DNA from: Bacteroides sp.
Lineage (GTDB): Bacteria; Bacteroidota; Bacteroidia; Bacteroidales; Muribaculaceae
Direction of reading: 5' to 3'
Assembly: GCA_014801585.1 (NCBI GenBank)
Contig: JAAVDX010000021.1
Coordinates: forward strand, 1-64,000
Length of the DNA: 64,000 nucleotides
Positions 36,376 to 45,837 of this stretch are shown one piece after another. A program made the translations under genes and the position numbers. Numbering within the stretch: the stretch's first letter is position 1; every line of letters begins with the position of its first letter. Below the pieces are notes generated by a model, which searched no databases, was not told where the DNA came from, and saw only the letters and a program-made list of their open reading frames with translations.

Positions 36376-37434
36376 CTATTTCGATCGACCTTTGAGGTAG
36401 TGGTCGGCCACGATATAGCGGTCGGCTCCGGGGAGTGTGCTCATATAGTCTTCTTTCGGAAGGTCGGTGTATTTACGGCGCATTTTCCGGAAATCGGAGT
36501 GCGCCCTCAGAATAGCCTTCGCATCGCCCCATTGCCCTTTCAGAAGAAACATTCCGAATGCAAGCGTATCGGCAAGCCGCCGGAGAAAGAGCACTTTCCG
36601 CCCGCGCTTCCTCGGGAGATTCTTATGGAGCAGCAGGAGATTATTCCGGAAGTTCAGATAGGTTTTCTTCGGATTTCCCTTAGGCAGCGAGGCTCCTCCG
36701 ACATGATACACCGTAGACGACATATCGGCCATCACCTTATATCCGGCCCCAATCATCCGGCAACACAAATCAATCTCTTCCATGTGGGCGAAAAAGTCGG
36801 CATCAAGTCCGCCAAGACGCAGATACACCTCTGTACGCACACACATAGCGGCTCCCGTAGCCCAAGCCACCTCTATGGGAGCCCCGTCATACTGCCCTCT
36901 ATCTTCCTCTACCGAATCGAATACGCGCCCGCGACAATACGGATAGCCGAGCCTGTCGATATACCCTCCGGCCGCCCCGGCATATTCAAACATGTTTTTC
37001 TGCCGGTAGGAAAGTATCTTGGGCATTACCGCCCCTACCTCCGGGCGCTCTTCGAGCAGCTTGACAAGCGGGCGCGTCCACCCCTCCGTCACCTCCACAT
37101 CACTATTGAGCAGAAGAGTGAAGGGATAGTCAGTCGTGCGGATAGCGATGTTGTAACCCTCGGCAAAACCGTAATTTTGGCCGAGCTCCAGAATCTTCAC
37201 CGCAGGGAAATGCGTCCTGACAAATTCCACGGAATCATCCGTCGAACCGTTGTCGGCAACCCAAAGATCAGCATCCGGCGAGATAGTGTGTTTCACAGCC
37301 GCCGGCAGAAATTGTTCAAGCAGACTCCGGCCGTTCCAGTTAAGGATGATTACGGCCAATTTCTTACGGTCGCTATTCAAATCGCTATTCAAATCGCTAT
37401 TCTTGCCAACATTCATATCATCCGCTTTTTTCAT
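36376..37434 (-). CDS. Family 2 glycosyltransferase
   Basis: A 352-residue GT-A enzyme of the rhamnosyltransferase-like GT2 group. Visible: VIILNWNGRSLLEQFL, DNGSTDDSVEFV, the DXD-like SDVEV after LLLN, and ATGAAMCVR with HMEEIDLCCRM as the base region. A C-terminal basic region (LPRKRGRKVLFLRRL) with a hydrophobic patch could touch the membrane. The N-terminus has a tripled NSDL/NSDR motif encoded by a 12-bp repeat. Donor and acceptor unknown. It overlaps mtaB by 4 nt and lies downstream of it. Confidence 0.92.
   Translation of the reverse strand: MKKADDMNVGKNSDLNSDLNSDRKKLAVIILNWNGRSLLEQFLPAAVKHTISPDADLWVADNGSTDDSVEFVRTHFPAVKILELGQNYGFAEGYNIAIRTTDYPFTLLLNSDVEVTEGWTRPLVKLLEERPEVGAVMPKILSYRQKNMFEYAGAAGGYIDRLGYPYCRGRVFDSVEEDRGQYDGAPIEVAWATGAAMCVRTEVYLRLGGLDADFFAHMEEIDLCCRMIGAGYKVMADMSSTVYHVGGASLPKGNPKKTYLNFRNNLLLLHKNLPRKRGRKVLFLRRLADTLAFGMFLLKGQWGDAKAILRAHSDFRKMRRKYTDLPKEDYMSTLPGADRYIVADHYLKGRSK
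37369..37404 (-). repeat. Three 12-bp tandem repeats in the GT2 gene
   Basis: Plus-strand unit ATCGCTATTCAA repeated three times (first unit starts GTC, last ends CTT). On the minus strand it encodes NSDL-NSDL-NSDR near residue 12. Unit length is a multiple of 3, so slippage changes length but not frame. Confidence 0.9.
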
Positions 37435-38756
37435 ATTCTTTCCCCTATCATAGTCTCTTCACGATCGGTATCGACAGCGGTTATCTTCACTTCTGTCACG
37501 CTGTTGAGCAATTCCTCATCAGCCGGAGCTACTACCCGAATGTAGTTATCGGTCAGTCCCGACATAAGCGAGGGATCATCATGCAGAGTGTGTTCCCAAA
37601 GCACCCTTCTCTGCTGACCGATCATACCCTCCATATATTCACTGAGTTTCTTATCCGAAATATTCTGCAGCTCGCTGCCGCGACGATGGCGTTCTCCCGC
37701 CTCGACGCTTTCCGCCTGAAGTTTCAGAGCGGCCGTCCCGGGGCGCTCCGAGTAGGGGAAGACGTGAAGCCGCGTTATGGGCAACGACTCTACAAACTCT
37801 ACCGATTTCCGCCACTCCTCCTGCGTCTCCCCCCTCGCACCGGCGATGATATCCACTCCGATGAAAGCATCCGGAATCAGACTGCGTATAAGATCAATGC
37901 GCGACCGAAAAAGATCGGTGTCGTAGCGGCGGTTCATCAGCCTAAGCACGGTATCCGACCCCGACTGCAACGGAATATGAAAAGAAGGCATGAAGGCGCG
38001 TGCCTCTGAAGCTATCCACCGGATTATCTCCGGAGTCAGCAGATTCGGTTCGATACTCGAAATGCGATAACGCTCAATCCCCTCTACTGCATCCAGAGCC
38101 TTGAGCAGGTCGAAGAAACTTTCACCCGTATCAAGACCGAAGCAACCGACGTTGACCCCCGTCAGCACAATCTCCTTGCCTCCCTGCTCCGCAACGTCCC
38201 GGGCCTGCGCTACAAGATCTGCGATACGCCCTGAGCGCGAACGCCCGCGAGCAAAGGGGATTGTGCAATATGTGCAGTAATAGTCGCATCCGTCCTGCAC
38301 TTTCAGCCAGAATCGGGTACGGTCGCCACGCTCACACGAAGGCATAAAGGTAAGGATCTCGCGCGAACCTACAGTCTCCGTGATTTTCGTCCGTGAGGCT
38401 TCCCATTCATCAATGTATTGGGCTATACGCAGTTTCTCGTTGCTGCCGAGCACGATATCTACCCCTTCTATCGAAGCAGCCTCATCGGGCTTAAGCTGGG
38501 CGTAGCAACCGGTCACGACTATCGTAGCCTCCGGCCATTTCCTCACCAGGCGGCGTATCAGCGACCTGTCTTTCTTATCGGCCATTTCAGTCACTGAGCA
38601 GGTATTGACGACACAGATATCGGGCCTTTCATCGGGGCGCGCACGACGAAAACCCTTATCGGCAAGAATCTTGCCGATTGTCGAAGTCTCGGCGAAATTC
38701 AGTTTGCAGCCGAGAGTGAAATAAGCCGCTTTGCGCGGAGTAAGATCTGGAGTCAT
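37431..38756 (-). CDS. mtaB: tRNA t6A37 methylthiotransferase MtaB
   Basis: A 441-residue radical-SAM methylthiotransferase that converts t6A37 to ms2t6A37 in tRNAs. N-terminal UPF0004 domain with Cys residues (TLGCKLNFAE, VVNTCSVTEMAD, VVTGCYAQ) binds the auxiliary cluster. The radical SAM motif CDYYCTYCTIPFARG (CxxxCxxC) follows, then IPLQSGSDTVLRLMNRRY, and a C-terminal TRAM-like region. MtaB is preferred over MiaB/RimO on the KLN after the first Cys and the CSVT pattern. It is read with the GT2 gene. Confidence 0.93.
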   Translation of the reverse strand: MTPDLTPRKAAYFTLGCKLNFAETSTIGKILADKGFRRARPDERPDICVVNTCSVTEMADKKDRSLIRRLVRKWPEATIVVTGCYAQLKPDEAASIEGVDIVLGSNEKLRIAQYIDEWEASRTKITETVGSREILTFMPSCERGDRTRFWLKVQDGCDYYCTYCTIPFARGRSRSGRIADLVAQARDVAEQGGKEIVLTGVNVGCFGLDTGESFFDLLKALDAVEGIERYRISSIEPNLLTPEIIRWIASEARAFMPSFHIPLQSGSDTVLRLMNRRYDTDLFRSRIDLIRSLIPDAFIGVDIIAGARGETQEEWRKSVEFVESLPITRLHVFPYSERPGTAALKLQAESVEAGERHRRGSELQNISDKKLSEYMEGMIGQQRRVLWEHTLHDDPSLMSGLTDNYIRVVAPADEELLNSVTEVKITAVDTDREETMIGERI

Positions 38757-39072
38757 TAACTTTATGAATTGACGGGCCGTAAGCCCGCAGCATTTATGAT
38801 GAAATCGACCCTTATTCGAGGGTCAGAGAAGGAGATATCCCCCTGCAAGGGGGAATTTTCACCTAATTCTAATGCAAATTTACAAAAAAATCGCGAAAAT
38901 ATTGACAACGCCTTTTTTAAGTGTTATCTTTGCAGTCGAAGCTGTCGGCGACTTTTTCTCGTGAAAGCAATAGTCTTTCCGCAACTTCATCGCGAGGATA
39001 TCCCATATCCTCCGCTCCGCGCGACTATCTCCGCAACTCAGAACCCCGGAATTCTTCCGCAATCTCTGACTG
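38757..39072. promoter_or_regulatory. Divergent promoter region of mtaB and ftsX
   Basis: 316 bp without a gene. On plus, TATCTTTG at 38925-38932 with ATTG 20 nt before it serves ftsX. On minus, TAAATTTG (plus-strand 38875-38882) serves mtaB. A compact hairpin (CCCCCT/AGGGGG, 38839-38853) lies in the mtaB leader. A 105-codon frame crosses it on plus but spans the ftsX promoter and has no homology signal. Confidence 0.65.
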
Positions 39073-39951
39073 ATGAAAAAAGGTAAAGAAGTACAGATAT
39101 CATATTGGGCCGCTCACGCCACGACGATCGTTTCCGTGACGTTAGTGCTCCTTATTCTCGGCATTATAGCCCTCATCACTTTAGGTGCCCGCAAAGAGAC
39201 GGCGCGAATCCGCGAGAGTCTTGAAGTGAGCGTCATTATGGCCGACTCCGTAAGCAACGACGCCGCCCTCCGGCAGATGGCAGAGATGAAATCCCTCCCT
39301 TACTGCCGCAATCTCGCTCTGATATCCAAGGAGAAGGCTCTCGCTGAATGGAAGGCCGAGACCGGCGAAGACCTTGAGGAACTCTTCGGAGTCAATCCCC
39401 TCTCGCCGGAAATCACATTCACAATGCCGGAGAAATATTCTTGTCAGGACTCGATCGCGATGATCGAGAAGCAATTGAGCGCTCTTCCGGGAGTGGAGGC
39501 CGTGGCCTCTCCGCAAGGGAGCATGATCGAATCCATGAATTCCAATATCGCCCGCCTCGGAGCGATCCTCGGGGCAATCGCAATAGTGCTCCTGATCATC
39601 TCTTTCGTATTGATCAACAACACCGTACATCTCACTGTATATGCGCGGCGATTCACTATACACACAATGCAACTCGTCGGAGCCACCGACGGCTTTATCC
39701 GGCGCCCGGTAGTAGCCCGTAATTTCCTTGCAGGAGTCCTCGCCGGACTCTTCGCTTCCGGCCTGCTCTGGATAGCAATCGGATTCGCTCCGAAAGCCGG
39801 ATATGCCGAACTCGAACCGGCTTCGATGTGGCCCGTACTATCGCTGATTTGCGGCGGACTGATTGTATTGGGCGGACTCCTGTGTGCTATCGCAGCCGCT
39901 ATCGCCACTCAGCATTATCTCCGGAAAGATTACGACAAATTATTCCGCTGA
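39073..39951 (+). CDS. ftsX: Cell-division protein FtsX
   Basis: A 292-residue ABC-type permease-like protein that with FtsE links peptidoglycan hydrolase activation to division. The topology is standard: one TM near 15-37, a periplasmic domain (about 40-170), three TMs at the C-terminus with the FtsX-domain signature (VHLTVYARRFTIHTMQLVGAT). FtsE is not adjacent. It is the first gene of a run with DUF3098, uppP, truB and queA, an arrangement kept in many Bacteroidetes. Confidence 0.94.
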   Translation: MKKGKEVQISYWAAHATTIVSVTLVLLILGIIALITLGARKETARIRESLEVSVIMADSVSNDAALRQMAEMKSLPYCRNLALISKEKALAEWKAETGEDLEELFGVNPLSPEITFTMPEKYSCQDSIAMIEKQLSALPGVEAVASPQGSMIESMNSNIARLGAILGAIAIVLLIISFVLINNTVHLTVYARRFTIHTMQLVGATDGFIRRPVVARNFLAGVLAGLFASGLLWIAIGFAPKAGYAELEPASMWPVLSLICGGLIVLGGLLCAIAAAIATQHYLRKDYDKLFR

Positions 39952-40002
39952 TTATTCCGTCCCCGCTCACCCGGATTCAACCTCTTTATCTCAACGACTC
40001 AA

Positions 40003-40305
40003 ATGGAAAACAATACCCAACCAACTCATTCTGCTCCCCTCTCGAAGGAGCAGATTACTTCAAAAGATTCCAACCCTAACCCCAATCGTCTCTTCCCGAA
40101 AGCCAATCTGCTGATGATGCTCGGATGTCTCGCGCTTATCATCGTCGGGTTTCTGCTGATGACGGGAGGGTCGAGCAGCGTGGAAGAGGGTTTCAATCCC
40201 GATATATTCTCTACCCGGCGTATAGTCGTAGGGCCGACAATAGCCTTCCTCGGATTTCTCCTGATGGCCTTCGCGATAATTATCAATCCCAAGCGTAAAA
40301 AATAA
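40003..40305 (+). CDS. DUF3098 small membrane protein
   Basis: A 100-residue protein with a Ser/Thr/Asn-rich N-terminus and two hydrophobic segments (LLMMLGCLALIIVGFLLM and IVVGPTIAFLGFLLMAF) around FNPDIFSTRR. It fits DUF3098, a family found between ftsX and uppP in Bacteroidetes. Function unknown; conserved context suggests division or envelope work. Confidence 0.88.
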   Translation: MENNTQPTHSAPLSKEQITSKDSNPNPNRLFPKANLLMMLGCLALIIVGFLLMTGGSSSVEEGFNPDIFSTRRIVVGPTIAFLGFLLMAFAIIINPKRKK

Positions 40306-40318
40306 CTGACATTATAAT

Positions 40319-41164
40319 ATGGAATGGCTTGACGCTTTCATTCTCGGACTCGTACAGGGCCTCGCTGAATATCTTCCGATATCCTCAAGCGGCCACCTCG
40401 AGATTTTCCGTGAAATACTCGGAATCAATATTCCCAAAGACGAGATTCTGCAATTCGATATAATGGTGCATGCCGCTACGGTCTGCTCTACAATCGTAAT
40501 CCTTTGGCCGATGTTCCGCCGATTGTGTGCCAGTTTCTTCACATTCAAGCGCGATGCGGATTTTTGGTATGTCTGCAAGATTCTGCTTTCGTGTATCCCT
40601 GTCGGAATCGTCGGGGTCTTCTTCAAGGAGTATGTGGAATCTTTCTTCGGCGACGGACTTAAAGTAGTAGGCGTCTGCCTGCTCGTAACTGCCGCCCTGC
40701 TCGCTTTCGCTCACTACAGCGACCGACTTGCTTCGGGCCGCATGGCCAAGGCCTCGGCGGGCCATCCCATAACGTGGCTCGACGCTTTCATAATTGGGTG
40801 TGCTCAGGCAGTAGCCGTACTTCCGGGCCTCAGCCGCTCAGGCACTACGATTGCTACCGGCATCCTGCTTGGCGACCGACGTGACGACGTCGCTCAGTTC
40901 TCTTTCCTCATGGTCATCATTCCGATTCTCGGCGAAGCACTCCTCGACGTAAAGGATATGCTGGGAGAGACGGTCGCTCAGACCGCTCAGGCCGCAGAAG
41001 TCACCTGGATTACTCTTCTGATAGGCTTCGTGACGGCTTTCGTCGTGGGCTGCGCGGCTTGCAAATGGATGCTCGCCCTCGTCAAGAAAGGGAAGCTCGT
41101 ATGGTTCTCAATATATTGTGTGGTAATGGCTATCATCTGCCTCCTCTGGCAGACTCCCGCGTGA
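40319..41164 (+). CDS. uppP: Undecaprenyl-diphosphate phosphatase
   Basis: A 281-residue BacA-family enzyme that removes a phosphate from undecaprenyl diphosphate, recycling the carrier used for peptidoglycan, O-antigen and capsule. Eight hydrophobic segments. Active-site blocks are GLAEYLPISSSGHL (Glu-rich first repeat, about 14-27) and PGLSRSGTTIATG (second repeat). It follows DUF3098 by 13 nt. Confidence 0.96.
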   Translation: MEWLDAFILGLVQGLAEYLPISSSGHLEIFREILGINIPKDEILQFDIMVHAATVCSTIVILWPMFRRLCASFFTFKRDADFWYVCKILLSCIPVGIVGVFFKEYVESFFGDGLKVVGVCLLVTAALLAFAHYSDRLASGRMAKASAGHPITWLDAFIIGCAQAVAVLPGLSRSGTTIATGILLGDRRDDVAQFSFLMVIIPILGEALLDVKDMLGETVAQTAQAAEVTWITLLIGFVTAFVVGCAACKWMLALVKKGKLVWFSIYCVVMAIICLLWQTPA

Positions 41165-41297
41165 TAGGCTGATCATAAGGAGCCGACAACCGATATCACA
41201 TCGACTGTCTGATAAAAGCGATCGTCGACAGAATCAGATAGTCTCTATTATAATTATAGATTTCAATTTTAGAAATAATTCTTTAATATCTGATTAC

Positions 41298-42035
41298 ATG
41301 GATTTTGTAACCGGAGAAATTATAGGAATAGACAAGCCTCTGGGCTGGACCTCGTTTGATGCCGTAAAGCGTATTCGCGGTGCTATTCAGCGCCGGCTGG
41401 GCGTCAGGAAGTTCAAAGTGGGCCATGCCGGGACTCTCGACCCCTTGGCCACGGGCGTACTGATCGTATGCACCGGCCGGGCCACCCGCCGCATTGACCT
41501 TCTTCAGCAAGGCCGAAAGGAATATATCGCCACTATGCGTCTGGGCGCCACGACCCCGAGTTTCGACCTCGAAAAGGAAATAGATGCGACTTATCCTTAC
41601 CAACACGTAAGCCGCGAGATGATTCTCGAGACTCTCCCGCAGTTTACGGGCCACATCATGCAGGTGCCCCCGGTATTCTCGGCAGTAAAGGTAGATGGCA
41701 AACGCGCCTATCTCCATGCCCGCAAAGGGCATGACGTCGAACTGGTAGCCAAACCTCTTGAAATTGACGAGTTTGAACTGCTCGATTTCGATGGACGCGA
41801 CATGACTCTGCGCATCGTATGCAGCAAAGGCACTTACATACGGGCGCTTGCACGCGACCTCGGGCAGGCTCTCCAATCGGGCGCACATCTCATCGCACTG
41901 CGCCGCACTGCCGTCGGACCGATTACGGAAGCCCAATGCCTCACAATCGACGAAGCCGTCGCAACTATCGCAGAATGCGAACTGACCGGCGAGGCCGCAG
42001 AATTGGTAAAAGCCGACCCCCGGCCTGCAAACTGA
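41298..42035 (+). CDS. truB: tRNA pseudouridine-55 synthase TruB
   Basis: A 245-residue TruB that makes pseudouridine 55 in the T-loop of tRNAs. The catalytic Asp is D48 in GHAGTLDPLATG, the same number as in E. coli. Later motifs KGTYIRALARDLG and IGIDKPLGWTS-type start are present. It is shorter at the C-terminus than E. coli TruB, with no PUA domain. It is separated from uppP by 133 bp that hold a partial inverted repeat (about 41202-41243). Confidence 0.96.
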   Translation: MDFVTGEIIGIDKPLGWTSFDAVKRIRGAIQRRLGVRKFKVGHAGTLDPLATGVLIVCTGRATRRIDLLQQGRKEYIATMRLGATTPSFDLEKEIDATYPYQHVSREMILETLPQFTGHIMQVPPVFSAVKVDGKRAYLHARKGHDVELVAKPLEIDEFELLDFDGRDMTLRIVCSKGTYIRALARDLGQALQSGAHLIALRRTAVGPITEAQCLTIDEAVATIAECELTGEAAELVKADPRPAN

Positions 42036-42133
42036 ATATGAAAAGTTCCCCCTTAACTGATTCATAATCGCAAATGACAGATTTCAACCCTCAATCATCC
42101 CCCTATACACCTCTCACTCCATTTTCTCTGAAT

Positions 42134-43186
42134 ATGAAATTATCCCAGTTTAAATTCAAGCTTCCTGATTCTCAGATTGCTCAATATCCTTCTGAAAACC
42201 GTGATGAATGTCGGCTGATGATCGTCGACGCCAAGACCGGCGACATCACCCATCGCATATTCAAGGAGATTATCGATTATTTCGACGATGGCGACGTAAT
42301 GGTCTTCAACGACACAAAGGTCTTCCCGGCACGTCTCTACGGCAATAAAGAGAAGACAGGCGCGCGAATCGAGGTGTTCCTGCTTCGCGAACTCAATGAG
42401 GAAAATAAATTCTGGGATGTGCTTGTGGAGCCGGCCCGGAAGATCCGCATCGGCAATAAGCTCTATTTCGGCGAAGATGATTCGATGGTGGCCGAGGTCA
42501 TCGACAATACGACTTCCCGCGGACGCACACTACGCTTCCTCTATGATGGTCCGCATGATGAATTCAAGGAGGCATTGTATGCCTTGGGCGAGACTCCGCT
42601 CCCCGAGTATATCACACGCCCGGCCGAACCCGAGGACGCAGTCCGCTATCAGAACATTTTCGCTGAGAAGGAGGGGGCCGTAATGGCTCCGGCTGCCGGT
42701 CTGCATTTCAGCCGCGAGCTCATGAAACGCCTTGAAATCAAAGGCGTAGAGCGCGGATTCCTCACTCTCCATTGCGGCAAAGGCAACTTCCGCGATATCG
42801 ACGTGGAGGATCTGACGAAGCATCGCATGGACAGCGAGGATATGGAGGTCGACGGCGATCTGGTCGACATCGTCAATGAAGCCAAGGACAACGGCAAGCA
42901 TGTATGTGCCGTCGGAGCCAGCGTATTGCGCGGCATCGCCTCGTCAGTCTGCATGAACGGGCATATCATGCCCTATAAGGGATGGACCAACAAGTTTATC
43001 TTCCCTCCCTACGACTTCACCGTCTGCGACGCTCTGGTCACCAACTTCCATCTCCCCCTATCCACGATGCTGATGATGGTATGCGCATTCGGAGGCTACG
43101 AGAACATTATGAACGCCTACAGCGTTGCTCTTAAAGAGGGATATCAGTTTGGAGCCTACGGCGATGCAATGCTCATCCTCCGATAA
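42134..43186 (+). CDS. queA: tRNA queuosine ribosyltransferase-isomerase QueA
   Basis: A 350-residue enzyme that transfers the ribosyl part of SAM to preQ1-tRNA, forming epoxyqueuosine. Family blocks: [35 protein letters not shown] region, [13 protein letters not shown] and [14 protein letters not shown]. The start at 42134 matches known QueA N-termini ([12 protein letters not shown]); a longer reading to 42074 adds 20 Pro/Thr-rich residues without support. Closes the ftsX-uppP-truB-queA run. Confidence 0.95.
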   Translation: MKLSQFKFKLPDSQIAQYPSENRDECRLMIVDAKTGDITHRIFKEIIDYFDDGDVMVFNDTKVFPARLYGNKEKTGARIEVFLLRELNEENKFWDVLVEPARKIRIGNKLYFGEDDSMVAEVIDNTTSRGRTLRFLYDGPHDEFKEALYALGETPLPEYITRPAEPEDAVRYQNIFAEKEGAVMAPAAGLHFSRELMKRLEIKGVERGFLTLHCGKGNFRDIDVEDLTKHRMDSEDMEVDGDLVDIVNEAKDNGKHVCAVGASVLRGIASSVCMNGHIMPYKGWTNKFIFPPYDFTVCDALVTNFHLPLSTMLMMVCAFGGYENIMNAYSVALKEGYQFGAYGDAMLILR

Positions 43187-43212
43187 AAACTTTCTTCAAA
43201 AATGAGAAGGCG

Positions 43213-43230
43213 GGCTTCATTTTTGAAGCC
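43213..43230 (+). terminator. Weak hairpin after queA
   Basis: GGCTTCA (43213-43219) pairs with TGAAGCC (43224-43230), loop TTTT. No tight U-run follows. Possible terminator. Confidence 0.4.
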
Positions 43231-43258
43231 TACACCCTCTAACTTCAATTTTTTTTGT

Positions 43259-43266
43259 TAAATTTG
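43259..43266 (+). promoter_or_regulatory. Promoter -7 element for the aldolase gene
   Basis: TAAATTTG, exact, 31 nt before the ATG at 43297. It rules out the longer reading that would start at 43255. Confidence 0.65.
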
Positions 43267-43296
43267 CAATCTAATTCTAATAGAATTTATATAAAC

Positions 43297-44298
43297 ATGG
43301 TAGATTACAAAGAACTTGGTCTGGTAAACACCAAAGAAATGTTTGCCAAAGCCGTACACGGTGGCTATGCCATCCCGGCCTTCAACTTCAACAACATGGA
43401 GCAGCTTCAGGCTATCATCAAAGCCGCTGCCGACACAAAGTCTCCCGTTATTCTTCAGGTGTCGAAGGGTGCCCGCAACTATGCTAACCCCATCCTTCTC
43501 CGCTACATGGCACAGGGCGCTGTAGACTATGCCAAGTCTCTCGGCTGGGAACACCCCCAGATCGTACTTCACCTCGACCACGGTGACTCCTTCGAACTCT
43601 GCAAGGACTGCATCGACCACGGTTTCTCTTCCGTTATGATCGACGGTTCTCACCTCCCCTACGAGGAGAACGTAGAGCTCACTAAGAAGGTAGTTGACTA
43701 CGCTCACAAGTATGACGTCACTGTAGAAGGCGAACTCGGTGTGCTCGCAGGTGTGGAAGACGAAGTAAGTTCAGACCATCACACATACACTGATCCCGAG
43801 GAGGTTATCGACTTCGTGACTCGCACAGGATGCGACTCTCTCGCTATCTCTATCGGCACATCTCACGGTGCTTACAAGTTCACTCCCGAACAGTGCACCC
43901 GCGACCCGAAGACCGGTCGTCTCGTTCCCCCGCCTCTCGCATTCGACGTGCTTGAGGCAGTTGAGGCTAAGCTCCCCGACTTCCCCATCGTACTCCACGG
44001 TTCTTCAAGCGTTCCTCAGGAATACGTTGACATCATCAACGCCAACGGTGGCAAGCTTCCCGACGCTATCGGTATCCCCGAAGAGGAACTCCGCAAAGCT
44101 GCGAAGATGGATGTCTGCAAGATCAACATCGACTCCGACAGCCGTCTCGCTATGACTGCCGCTGTCCGCAAGGTCTTCAACGATAAGCCCGCTGAGTTCG
44201 ACCCCCGTAAATACCTCGGCCCGGCTCGCGACGAAATGGAAAAACTCTACAAGCACAAAATTCTCAACGTGCTCGGTTCTGAAGGTAAGGCTGAGTAA
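43297..44298 (+). CDS. Class II fructose-bisphosphate aldolase
   Basis: A 333-residue zinc-dependent aldolase that splits fructose-1,6-bisphosphate in glycolysis. Zinc-binding motifs: HLDHGDS, GELGVLAG with Glu, and SHGAYKF, HGSSSVP. The start NTKEMFAKAVHGGYAIPAFNFNN is typical. Codon use is strongly biased (CTC, GGT, ACC), as in highly expressed genes. It is a single-gene unit with promoter before and strong terminator behind it. The fba/fda naming varies, so no symbol is given. Confidence 0.94.
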   Translation: MVDYKELGLVNTKEMFAKAVHGGYAIPAFNFNNMEQLQAIIKAAADTKSPVILQVSKGARNYANPILLRYMAQGAVDYAKSLGWEHPQIVLHLDHGDSFELCKDCIDHGFSSVMIDGSHLPYEENVELTKKVVDYAHKYDVTVEGELGVLAGVEDEVSSDHHTYTDPEEVIDFVTRTGCDSLAISIGTSHGAYKFTPEQCTRDPKTGRLVPPPLAFDVLEAVEAKLPDFPIVLHGSSSVPQEYVDIINANGGKLPDAIGIPEEELRKAAKMDVCKINIDSDSRLAMTAAVRKVFNDKPAEFDPRKYLGPARDEMEKLYKHKILNVLGSEGKAE

Positions 44299-44360
44299 TC
44301 ATTGCCTCTACTGAAGTTCTTGTAACATAGAATTTTTTGTTCTCATATTATGTAACTGAG

Positions 44361-44408
44361 GGATTGAGCGCCCGGGGTTGTCGCCCCTGCGCCCAATCCT
44401 TCTTTTTT
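44361..44408 (+). terminator. Terminator after the aldolase gene
   Basis: GGATTG-GCGC-GGGG on the left pairs with CCCC-GCGC-CAATCC on the right (44361-44399), with small mismatches, loop TTGTCG. CTTCTTTTTT follows. A strong Rho-independent terminator just before the GT4 gene. Confidence 0.9.
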
Positions 44409-44415
44409 CCTCATT

Positions 44416-45690
44416 ATGCGACTGCTGATTGTCATACCGCATTTCATGATCGGGGGCGCACAGCGTCTCCTGAGCGATCTCGTGCCGCTGATGGCCCGGC
44501 GCGACGATCTTGACATCACTATAGCCCTCTATCAGAATCCGGAGGGAGCAATGATGCTGCATCCCATTCTGCGGAATCCTATGGTAAAAATCAGAGTCCT
44601 GAATATCCCTCTGAGCCATAAGGCATTTCTCAATCCCCTCATAAGAAGAAGAGCAATCAGCGGCCTGAGAGATTTAATGAAGGAAGCCGACGTCTGCCAC
44701 GTCCATCTTTTCCCTGCCCTCTACGACGCGGCTTTAGCAGCCCGCGGATTACCGGTCAGACTCATCTTCACTAATCACAATACGACCAACCGGCGCCGTC
44801 GCTATCCTCTCCTGCGCCCCCTGGAGCGACTGATCTATTCACGCTACGATGCTCTTGCATGTATCTCTCCCGCTTCTGCCAGGTCGCTATCCGCGTGGCT
44901 CTCTCTCCATCCTACCGATGAACGCCTCAGCATAATCCCCAACGGTATTAATTCCGACATTTTTAATTTCCACTCCCGAGCCAATGACTCTTTTGATTCC
45001 TCAGTCATTCCGCCGGATGACAATACGGATTTTCTGACTTCTTTTGCCATAGGCCCCGATCTCGACCGCCGACGCCGCATGGAAAGGGCCGGAATAAGAA
45101 ATGAAGAGGAAGTGTTCGGACGTAAAGGCCATGCTGTGCTTATGATCTCTCGCTTTGTCGACAATAAAGATCAGGATTCTCTGATTCGCGCACTTTCTAT
45201 TCTGAAGCACGACCCCGTATATGCCGATCTTATTCCGGCGGATACATTCATAGTGTTTGTAGGCTCCGGTCCGCGAATAGAGATATGTCGCCGGTTAGCC
45301 CGAGAATATGGCGTCGCTGATGATGTCGCGTTTCTTGGCGACCGCCACGACCTCCCGCGTCTCATAGCGGCAGCTTCCGTCGGTTGTCAGATTTCTCATT
45401 GGGAAGGGTTCGGATTGACGGCATGCGAGATAATGGCAGGCGAACTCCCGCTCATAGCAAGCAATGTCAGCGGGATGGGTGACCTCGTGAAGGAGGGTGC
45501 CTCACTCGTGGCGCCGGAGAATCCCGAAGAAATAGCCCGGGCTATCGCCGATATACTCGCTCCCGTATCTCCTGACGCTTTCAACGATCAGCTTCTCCGG
45601 CAGGCCGCCGGCCGACGTATTGCCGACCGCCACCATATACGTCACACCCTCGAAAGATATATGGACCTCTACCATAAATTGACCAAATAA
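44416..45690 (+). CDS. Family 4 glycosyltransferase
   Basis: A 424-residue GT-B enzyme. N-terminal MRLLIVIPHFMIGGAQRLL with the glycine loop, FTNHNT, PNGIN, and in the C-terminal domain VSRFVDNKDQ-like MISRFVDNKD, VGSGPRIEICRRLA, and WEGFGLTACEIMAGELP with the E-x7-E pair. Role in envelope or extracellular glycan synthesis is likely; sugar unknown. It begins immediately behind the aldolase terminator; its promoter is not evident. Confidence 0.9.
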   Translation: MRLLIVIPHFMIGGAQRLLSDLVPLMARRDDLDITIALYQNPEGAMMLHPILRNPMVKIRVLNIPLSHKAFLNPLIRRRAISGLRDLMKEADVCHVHLFPALYDAALAARGLPVRLIFTNHNTTNRRRRYPLLRPLERLIYSRYDALACISPASARSLSAWLSLHPTDERLSIIPNGINSDIFNFHSRANDSFDSSVIPPDDNTDFLTSFAIGPDLDRRRRMERAGIRNEEEVFGRKGHAVLMISRFVDNKDQDSLIRALSILKHDPVYADLIPADTFIVFVGSGPRIEICRRLAREYGVADDVAFLGDRHDLPRLIAAASVGCQISHWEGFGLTACEIMAGELPLIASNVSGMGDLVKEGASLVAPENPEEIARAIADILAPVSPDAFNDQLLRQAAGRRIADRHHIRHTLERYMDLYHKLTK

Positions 45691-45764
45691 GCTCATCCAA
45701 GAATAAATACGGATGCATCTTTATCTGATACTCTAATTGCGAGAACTTTTAACACCTCTTACGT

Positions 45765-45795
45765 TTTGTCGGCTCATATTTTTTTCGTAAATTCG
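45765..45795 (+). promoter_or_regulatory. Promoter for the 149-aa lipoprotein
   Basis: TTTG at 45765-45768, spacer 19 nt, TAAATTCG at 45788-45795, one change from TAnnTTTG. Confidence 0.65.
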
Positions 45796-45837
45796 CATCA
45801 ATATATAATCGAAACTTGGAGATAAACGGCTCTTAAT

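Noticed and set aside
36400..37545. 381-codon plus-strand ORF over the GT2 gene
   Set aside because: Antisense to a clear GT2 with all its motifs; the translated product is His/Arg/Pro-rich without a domain.
38769..39086. 105-codon ORF before ftsX
   Set aside because: It spans the ftsX promoter and overlaps the ftsX start; the product is low in recognisable structure.
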